A stretch of DNA of 64,000 nt from Streptomyces sp. NRRL F-5135 (GTDB taxonomy: Bacteria > Actinomycetota > Actinomycetes > Streptomycetales > Streptomycetaceae): NCBI RefSeq assembly GCF_000719775.1, contig NZ_JOHR01000008.1, positions 62,001-126,000 on the forward strand, read 5' to 3'. Numbering within the stretch: position 1 is the first letter of the stretch; each line of letters starts with the position of its first letter. The position numbers and the translations under genes were made by a program. Positions 57,510 through 64,000 of the stretch are shown in pieces. Under the pieces are notes generated by a model, which saw only the letters and a list, made by a program, of their open reading frames with translations, was not told the DNA's origin and did not search any database.

Positions 57510-58837
57510 CAACGCACCGCCCGGTCGGACCCCGCCCGCGCCCCGGCGGGTCCGTCGGGCTCGCCGGTCTCATCCGGTCCGCCGGTCTCATCCGGTCCGC
57601 CGGACACATCGAATCCGCCGGAGGCACCGGCCGCGCCCGACTCGTCCGGTCCGTCGATCGCGCCCGACTCGTCCGGTCCGTCGGACGCGTCGCGCTCGCT
57701 CGGCGTTCCCGCCACCACGTCCAGCAGGCACTCCCGGTCCACGACCCCGAGCAGCCTGCCCTCGTCGACCACCCGGGCCACCGGCTCACCGGTGCGGGCC
57801 ACGGCCTCGATCGCCGCGGCCACCGTCGCGCCCGGGGCGAGCGAGGGGCCCCGGTCGCTCTCGCCCGGTTCCACCCGGCGCATGGCGGAGCGGACGCTGA
57901 TGACCTGTTCGCGCGGCACGTCGCGGACGAAGTCCCGTACGTACGCGTCCGCGGGCCGGCCCACGATCTCCTCCGGCGTGCCCAGCTGCACGATCCGGCC
58001 GTCCCGCATCAGCGCGATCCGGTCGCCCAGGCGCAGCGCCTCGTTCAGGTCGTGCGTGATGAAGACCATCGTGCGGTGCTCCTCGCGGTGCAGCCGCACG
58101 ACCTCCTCCTGCATGTCACGCCGGATCAGCGGGTCGAGCGCGCTGAACGGCTCGTCGAACAGCAGCACCTCCGGGTCGACCGCCAGCGCCCGCGCCAGCC
58201 CGACGCGCTGCTGCTGGCCGCCCGACAGCTGCCCGGGCCGACGCGACTCCAGCCCGTCCAGGCCGACCTTGGCGACCATCTCGGCGGCCCGCTCACGGCG
58301 CTCGGCGCGGCCCATCCCCTGGACCTCCAGGCCGTAGGCGACGTTGTCGAGGACCGTGCGGTGCGGCAACAGGCCGAAGTGCTGGAAGACCATGGCCGCC
58401 CGGTGCCGGCGCAGCTCGCGCAGCCGGGTCCGGTCCATCGAGAGGACGTCCTCGCCGTCGATGAGGATCTCCCCGGCCGTCGGCTCGATGAGCCGGGTCA
58501 GGCAGCGTACGAGGGTGGACTTCCCGGAGCCTGACAGGCCCATCACGACGAAGACCTCGCCCTTGCGGACGTCGAAGGACACATCGCGGACGGCGGCGGT
58601 GCAGCCGGTGCGGGCGCGCAGGCCGGCCGGGGAGAGCCCGGCCAGTCCGGGGTCGCCCGGGACGCGCTCCGCCTTGGGCCCGAAGACCTTCCACACGTTG
58701 CGCACGCCGAACACCGGCGGGCGGGTCGACACTTCCGCCTCGGTGCCCGGCGGGGCGAGGGCCCGCGTGCTCCGCTCGTCCTCGGTCCGTCCCGTCCGCC
58801 CCGTACCGTCCTTGCCCGCTTCGTTCAGAACGCTCAT
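57509..58837 (-). CDS. Glycine betaine ABC transporter ATPase (ProV/OpuAA-like)
   Basis: A 442-residue protein. Walker A is [10 protein letters not shown] (~99-108), signature LSGGQQQR (204-211), Walker B LLFDEP (225-230), Q-loop [10 protein letters not shown]. The C-terminal part is CBS-like ([10 protein letters not shown]...[32 protein letters not shown]), which in OpuA senses ionic strength. The last ~60 residues are tandem [12 protein letters not shown] repeats. It is coupled to the GMC gene before it (ATGA) and to the permease after it. Confidence 0.93.
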   Translation of the reverse strand: MSVLNEAGKDGTGRTGRTEDERSTRALAPPGTEAEVSTRPPVFGVRNVWKVFGPKAERVPGDPGLAGLSPAGLRARTGCTAAVRDVSFDVRKGEVFVVMGLSGSGKSTLVRCLTRLIEPTAGEILIDGEDVLSMDRTRLRELRRHRAAMVFQHFGLLPHRTVLDNVAYGLEVQGMGRAERRERAAEMVAKVGLDGLESRRPGQLSGGQQQRVGLARALAVDPEVLLFDEPFSALDPLIRRDMQEEVVRLHREEHRTMVFITHDLNEALRLGDRIALMRDGRIVQLGTPEEIVGRPADAYVRDFVRDVPREQVISVRSAMRRVEPGESDRGPSLAPGATVAAAIEAVARTGEPVARVVDEGRLLGVVDRECLLDVVAGTPSERDASDGPDESGAIDGPDESGAAGASGGFDVSGGPDETGGPDETGEPDGPAGARAGSDRAVR

Positions 58838-60573
58838 CGGATCCGCGCCTCCTGGTCCGTGCCCGTGTCGGTGCCTGTGTCGCTGTCCGTGCCTGTATCG
58901 CCGTCCGTGCCCGTATCGCCGTCCGTACCTGTGTCGGTCCGGGTGTCGTCGCCCGTGGCGCTCTTGAGGAGGTCCGCGCACTTCTCGCCGACCATCAGCA
59001 CGCCGATCATCGGGTTCACCGCCGGCATGGTCGGGAAGACGGACGCGTCCGCGACGCGAATGCCGTCCAGGCCGCGGATCCTCAAGTCGGGCGACACGAC
59101 GGCCTGTTCGTCGCCCGCCGCGCCCATGCGGCAGGTCCCCGCCGGGTGGTAGACGGTGTGCGCGACCTTGCGCGCGTACTCGCTCAGCTCCTCGTCCGAG
59201 GTGACCTCGGGCCCGGGGCAGACCTCGCGGGCGAGCCAGTTCGCCAGCGGCTCGGCGGCGGCGACCTGCCGCGCGATCCGGATGCCGTCCACGAGCGTCC
59301 GGCCGTCGTAGTCGTCCTCGTCGGTGAAGTAACGGAAGTCCAGGGCCGGCTTGGCCTCGGGGTCCGCGCTCGTCAGGTGGAGGCGGCCCCGGCTGCGCGG
59401 CTTGGGGATGTTCGGCGTCATCGACACACCGTGCGCGGGGCGTTCGTACCCCAGCCGCTCCGGGTTGTCGGTGAAGGGGATCTGGTAGAAGTGGAACATC
59501 AGGTCCGGCCCCTCGGCCGCCGGGTCGCGCCGGACGAACAGGCCGGCGTCCGAGTCCATCGCCGAGTTCTCGGGGATCGGCCCGTTCGTCTCCCAGACGA
59601 TGACCGACTCGGGATGGTCCAGCAGGTTCTCGCCGACGCCCGGCAGGTCGTGCACGACCGGGATGCCGAGCCGTTCCAGGTCCGCGCGGGGCCCGATGCC
59701 CGAGTGCAGCAGCAGCCGCGGGGTGTCCACCGCGCCCGCGCAGACGAGGACCTCGCGGCGGGCCCGGACCAGCCGCTCGGTGCCGTCCGCGGCGCGGACG
59801 CGCACGCCCGTGGCGCGCGTGCCGTCGAACTCCAGCCGGTACGCCCAGGTCTCCAGCGCGATGTGCAGATTCGGCCGGTCCAGGAAGGGGTGGAGGTAGG
59901 CGACCGAGGCGGAGGAACGCTTGTTGTTCTCCGGGTGGTACGCCAGGTCGAAGAAGCCGACGCCCTCGTGGAAGGGCTTCTTGTTGAACCCTTCGACGCG
60001 CGGGACGCCGAGCGCGCTGCGCGCCGCGTCGACGAAGTCGCGGGCGATGGCGTTGCGGTCGGCCTCGTCCACCGGTACGACGTTGTTGCGCAGCCGGGCG
60101 AAGTACGGGTCCATGGCGGCGGCGTCCCAGCCCTCGGCCCCGGCGGCCGCCCACTCGTCCCAGTCGGACGGCAGCGGCTTGAACGCGATGAGCGTGTTGT
60201 GGGAGGAGCAGCCGCCCAGCACCCGGGCGCGGCTGTGCCGGATGTGCGAGTTGCCGCGTGGCTGCTCGGTGGTGGGGTAGTCGTAGTCCAGCTCACCACC
60301 CAGCAGGCCCATCCAGCGCCGCAGGGTCAGCACGTCGGGACGGTCGACGTCGGAAGGGCCGCCTTCGATGACGGCGACGCTGACGTCCGGGTCCTCGGTG
60401 AGGCGGGAGGCGATCACCGAGCCGGCCGTGCCGCCGCCGACGACGACATAGTCGTAGCTGTCCCGGCTGCCCCGGCTGTCCCGGCCGTCCGGACCTGCCT
60501 GGCCGTCCTGACTCTCCTGGCCGTCCTGGCTCTCCTGCTCGGCCACGGGTCGCATGGGTGGCATGGGTGGCAT
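58834..60573 (-). CDS. betA: GMC-family choline dehydrogenase-like oxidoreductase
   Basis: A 579-residue protein from ATG 60573 (GAGGAG eleven bases upstream; Met codons at 60564 and 60555 are alternatives). FAD motif [19 protein letters not shown] at ~40-58; [32 protein letters not shown] (GMC signature); catalytic [13 protein letters not shown] and [17 protein letters not shown]. It should oxidise choline to betaine aldehyde, the substrate of the aldehyde dehydrogenase encoded upstream. The N-terminus has SQDGQ repeats and the C-terminus Thr/Asp/Gly repeats ([16 protein letters not shown]) outside the fold. Confidence 0.88.
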   Translation of the reverse strand: MPPMPPMRPVAEQESQDGQESQDGQAGPDGRDSRGSRDSYDYVVVGGGTAGSVIASRLTEDPDVSVAVIEGGPSDVDRPDVLTLRRWMGLLGGELDYDYPTTEQPRGNSHIRHSRARVLGGCSSHNTLIAFKPLPSDWDEWAAAGAEGWDAAAMDPYFARLRNNVVPVDEADRNAIARDFVDAARSALGVPRVEGFNKKPFHEGVGFFDLAYHPENNKRSSASVAYLHPFLDRPNLHIALETWAYRLEFDGTRATGVRVRAADGTERLVRARREVLVCAGAVDTPRLLLHSGIGPRADLERLGIPVVHDLPGVGENLLDHPESVIVWETNGPIPENSAMDSDAGLFVRRDPAAEGPDLMFHFYQIPFTDNPERLGYERPAHGVSMTPNIPKPRSRGRLHLTSADPEAKPALDFRYFTDEDDYDGRTLVDGIRIARQVAAAEPLANWLAREVCPGPEVTSDEELSEYARKVAHTVYHPAGTCRMGAAGDEQAVVSPDLRIRGLDGIRVADASVFPTMPAVNPMIGVLMVGEKCADLLKSATGDDTRTDTGTDGDTGTDGDTGTDSDTGTDTGTDQEARIR

Positions 60574-60776
60574 GGGTGGTGTGGCTCCTCTTCTGGAGGC
60601 TGGTGCGGGGCGGGGTGAGCGGTTGTGCCGTCCGGGTCGCCGGCGGCGCGGGCGCACTGGTGAGCGCTACGGGTCACCGCGACAGAGCACCGCTACGGGG
60701 CACCGCCGGGCGCGGGCGGAGCGCTCCCGCCCCGGGCGCCCGGCGGCACCGCTCCGGGGGGGGTTCACCGGCATGC

Positions 60777-60830
60777 GCGCCGACGGGCGGTGCCGGGCCG
60801 GGGGTGGGACCCGGCACCGCCCGTCGGCGC
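60777..60830 (-). terminator. 21-bp hairpin after the betaine aldehyde dehydrogenase gene
   Basis: A perfect 21-bp stem (60777-60797 with 60810-60830) lies nine bases after the aldehyde dehydrogenase stop. It separates that gene from the GMC/transport operon, which therefore may have its own promoter in 60574-60776, or be reached by partial read-through. Confidence 0.85.
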
Positions 60831-60838
60831 ACGGGTGG

Positions 60839-62341
60839 TCAGCCCGCGAACCAGCGCACCGGGCGCGGTTCGAGGTTCTGGTAGATGTGCTTGGACTCGC
60901 GGTACTCGGCCAGCCCGGCGGGGCCCAGCTCCCGGCCGATGCCGGACTTGCCGAAGCCGCCCCACTCCGCCTGCGGGAGGTAGGGGTGGAAGTCGTTGAT
61001 CCATACGGTGCCGTGCCGCAGCCGCCCGGCCACGCGCCGCGCGCGCCCCGGGTCGGCGCTCCACACGCCGCCCGCGAGCCCGTACTCGGTGTCGTTGGCG
61101 AGGGCGACGGCCTCGTCCTCCGTACGGAACGTCTCGACGGTCAGGACCGGCCCGAAGACCTCCTCCCGCACGACCCGCATCTCCCGGTGGCACTGGTCGA
61201 GGACCGTCGGCTCGTAGAAGTAGCCGGCCGCGGGCCGGACGTCGGAGGCCTCGGGGCGCCTGCCGCCGCAGCGCAGCACCGCGCCCTCGGCGAGCGCCGA
61301 GGCCACGTACTCCTCGGTCCGCGCCAGCTGCCGCTCCGAGACGAGCGGGCCGCACTCGACGCCGTCCTCGGTGCCCCGGCCGAGCCGGACGCGCGCCGCG
61401 CGGCGGGCCAGTTCGGCGACGAAGCGCTCGCGCACGGACTCCTCGACGATCAGCCGGGAACCGGCGGAGCAGACCTGGCCGCTGTGGATGAAGGCGGCGT
61501 TGAGGGCCTGGTCGACGGCGGTGTCGAAGCCCTCGTCGGTGGCGCAGGCGTCGGCGAAGACGACGTTCGGGTTCTTGCCGCCGAGTTCGAGGGCGACCTT
61601 CTTCACGCCCGGCGCGGCGGCCTCCATCACCTTCGTACCGCTGACGAGCCCACCGGTGAACGAGACGAGGTCGACGTCCGGATGGGCGGACATCCGGGCG
61701 CCCACGGTGGCGCCCTCGCCGGTCACGAGGTTGGCCACGCCGGGCGGCAGGCCGGCCTCGGCGAGCAGGTCGATCAGGTCGACCGTGGAGAGCGGGGTGA
61801 TCTCGCTCGGCTTGATCACAAAAGTATTGCCCGCGGCCAGGGCCGGGGCGATCTTCCAACTCGCTTGGAGAAGCGGGTAGTTCCATGGGGTGATCAGGGC
61901 GCAGACCCCGACGGGCTCATGGACGACCACGCTGTGGACGGTGTCGGAGCCCGCGTCCACCACCCGGCCGCCGCTCTCGTTCATCACGAGGTCCGCGAAG
62001 TAGCGGAAGGCGTCGGCGACACAGTCGACGTCGACGCGCCCCTCCTCCAGCGTCTTGCCGGAGTCCCGGGATTCCAGCAGCGCTATCTTCTCGCGGTTGC
62101 GGACCAGCAGTTCGGCGGTCCGGCGCAGCAGCCCGGCCCGCTCCGCCACGGGGGTACGCGGCCAGGGCCCGTGGTCGAAGGCCGTACGCGCGGCGGCGAT
62201 CGCGGCGTCGGCGTCCTCGGCCCCGCCCTCGGACACGACGGCCAGGACCGTGACGTCCGCGGGGTCGAGAATGTCTCGTGTGGCACCAGAGGCGGCTTTT
62301 CGCCACTTTCCGTCCACGTGGATCGTCTGTTGTGCCGACAC
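60839..62341 (-). CDS. betB: Betaine aldehyde dehydrogenase
   Basis: A 500-residue ALDH with GTG start. Active-site elements are all present: TPWNYPL (Asn154), IKPSE, FTGG, ELGGKNPNVV (Glu252), SGQVCSAGSR with nucleophile Cys291, and EEVFGPVL. Normal family length. It oxidises betaine aldehyde to glycine betaine with NAD(P), giving the osmoprotectant. Encoded upstream of the choline dehydrogenase and glycine betaine transporter on the same strand. Confidence 0.92.
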   Translation of the reverse strand: MSAQQTIHVDGKWRKAASGATRDILDPADVTVLAVVSEGGAEDADAAIAAARTAFDHGPWPRTPVAERAGLLRRTAELLVRNREKIALLESRDSGKTLEEGRVDVDCVADAFRYFADLVMNESGGRVVDAGSDTVHSVVVHEPVGVCALITPWNYPLLQASWKIAPALAAGNTFVIKPSEITPLSTVDLIDLLAEAGLPPGVANLVTGEGATVGARMSAHPDVDLVSFTGGLVSGTKVMEAAAPGVKKVALELGGKNPNVVFADACATDEGFDTAVDQALNAAFIHSGQVCSAGSRLIVEESVRERFVAELARRAARVRLGRGTEDGVECGPLVSERQLARTEEYVASALAEGAVLRCGGRRPEASDVRPAAGYFYEPTVLDQCHREMRVVREEVFGPVLTVETFRTEDEAVALANDTEYGLAGGVWSADPGRARRVAGRLRHGTVWINDFHPYLPQAEWGGFGKSGIGRELGPAGLAEYRESKHIYQNLEPRPVRWFAG

Positions 62342-62518
62342 GTCGCGTCTTTGCCTTCCATTCCGGAACGTTGCTCACCAGCACTGACTGGCGATTGCGG
62401 CGCCTGCCCCGGAGGGGAGGAAGCATGCGCTTCCGGTGGCCGAAAGTGCTGGGGGTCACGCGCAACTGGTACAGAACGGGCACGGCGGCCCGCCGCCGGA
62501 CGGCGCCGAGCGTGTGAC

Positions 62519-62604
62519 GGAGTGCGCGTGGCGGAGTGCGTGGCGGAGTGCGTGGCGGAGTGCGTGGCGGAGTGCGTGGCGGAGTGCGTGGCGGAGTGCG
62601 TGGC
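62519..62604. repeat. 12-bp tandem repeat (six perfect copies)
   Basis: GGAGTGCGTGGC is repeated six times exactly from 62533 to 62604, preceded by a 14-bp variant at 62519-62532. It lies in the non-coding interval between the aldehyde dehydrogenase promoter side and the mdh terminator. The number of copies is probably variable between strains. Confidence 0.9.
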
Positions 62605-62689
62605 GGGTACGCGCGGGGCGCTTCCCGAGCGTCGACGGACGCGTACCGGGCACTCCCCGACGCACGAAAAGGCGCCGGGCATACGAAAA

Positions 62690-62724
62690 GCCCCGGCCGG
62701 CCGCTTCACGCGGCGAGCCGGGGC
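62690..62724 (-). terminator. Terminator of mdh
   Basis: On the minus strand GCCCCGGCTCGCCGC and a near-complement form a GC stem followed by TTTTCG, about 75 bases after the mdh stop. A second hairpin (GCTCCCGGTCG/CGACCGGGAGT) lies at 62746-62774, nearer the stop. Confidence 0.75.
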
Positions 62725-62797
62725 CCTGGCCCTCGTGCGGGGTCGCTCCCGGTCGGCCCGGAGCGACCGGGAGTGATCCGTACCGACCGAAACCGAC

Positions 62798-63886
<1,089 letters not shown>

Positions 63887-64000
63887 TCAGGCTATCCGAA
63901 CCGTCCCCGCCCGAACCGCTGCCCCCTTGTGGCGCGGCTCACGAGGAACGGCGCTCACGGGGTGGCCGTGACACTCGGAGGGCCGGCTCGCGGGGCGGGC

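Noticed and set aside
57509..60154. 881-codon minus frame apparently fusing an upstream region to the ABC ATPase
   Set aside because: Only the part from ATG 58837 is protein-like; upstream of it the GMC oxidoreductase frame is the real gene and overlaps by ATGA.
62519..62604. Regularly repeated 12-mers considered as a CRISPR array
   Set aside because: The units are directly adjacent with no spacers and no cas genes are present. It is a tandem minisatellite.

Overview
The window is a 64-kb stretch of very high-GC DNA from a Streptomyces-type actinomycete chromosome. The evidence is the codon use (GC-rich third positions), several probably [16 protein letters not shown], the actinobacterial families present (XRE/DUF397 pairs, a YihY protein, pSAM2-like element genes) and a core order (sdhCDAB ... 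trpS ... mdh) that matches what I recall of the S. coelicolor SCO4858-SCO4827 neighbourhood. No database was consulted.

Layout. 1-7.8 kb: the end of an L,D-transpeptidase, a leftward ECF sigma factor / membrane anti-sigma-like pair, a hypothetical gene, a GH20 lipoprotein and an OHCU-decarboxylase-like gene. 8.0-11.5 kb: the succinate dehydrogenase operon. 11.7-14.5 kb: a membrane protein, an AhpD-like protein and a three-gene operon (membrane protein, DCC thiol oxidoreductase, TetR) behind twin palindromic operators. The TetR gene is split: its 5' part ends at 14,513 and its 3' part resumes at 27,982.

14.5-28.0 kb: the split is caused by a 13.47-kb integrative element of the actinomycete AICE type. 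Left to right it carries a 25-codon CxxCxGxG mini-gene at the att site, leftward small genes plus a tRNA-like gene with an abnormal anticodon arm, an XRE/DUF397 pair, two small secreted SH3-like proteins, small hypothetical genes, a KorSA-like GntR regulator, a transfer module (SCO3933-like protein, small proteins, FtsK/TraB ATPase, Spd-like membrane protein, zinc-ribbon peptide), a rolling-circle Rep, a Gp3-like recombination directionality factor and a large serine integrase reading out towards attR.

28-46.8 kb: chromosomal backbone with an EamA exporter / MocR pair sharing a palindrome over both start codons, a metallophosphoesterase, a small membrane protein whose gene contains a phiBT1-attB-like sequence, a D-Ala-D-Ala carboxypeptidase, YihY, an SDR, a 2'-5' RNA ligase-like protein, trpS, an ornithine aminotransferase, a YgiC/YgiB-like pair, a VOC protein, a second MocR divergent from an AhpD protein, an ArsR-type regulator and a secreted I36-type inhibitor.

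46.9-54.3 kb: an accessory island between two near-identical terminator palindromes. It begins with an orphan HigA-like antitoxin whose toxin gene is truncated and frameshifted. It then holds a compact sugar-modifying cluster: a MurG-like glycosyltransferase convergent with a four-gene operon (RmlB-like dehydratase, ATP-grasp ligase, DegT aminotransferase, low-molecular-weight phosphatase), and a divergent XRE regulator behind a 33-bp symmetrical operator. This is the best candidate in the window for an undescribed pathway: it looks able to make an amino-deoxy sugar, possibly ligate an acyl group or amino acid to it, and transfer it.

54.3-64 kb: a leftward choline-to-glycine-betaine module (betaine aldehyde dehydrogenase, GMC choline dehydrogenase, and a ProU-type ABC transporter with two permease domains fused in one protein), then malate dehydrogenase.
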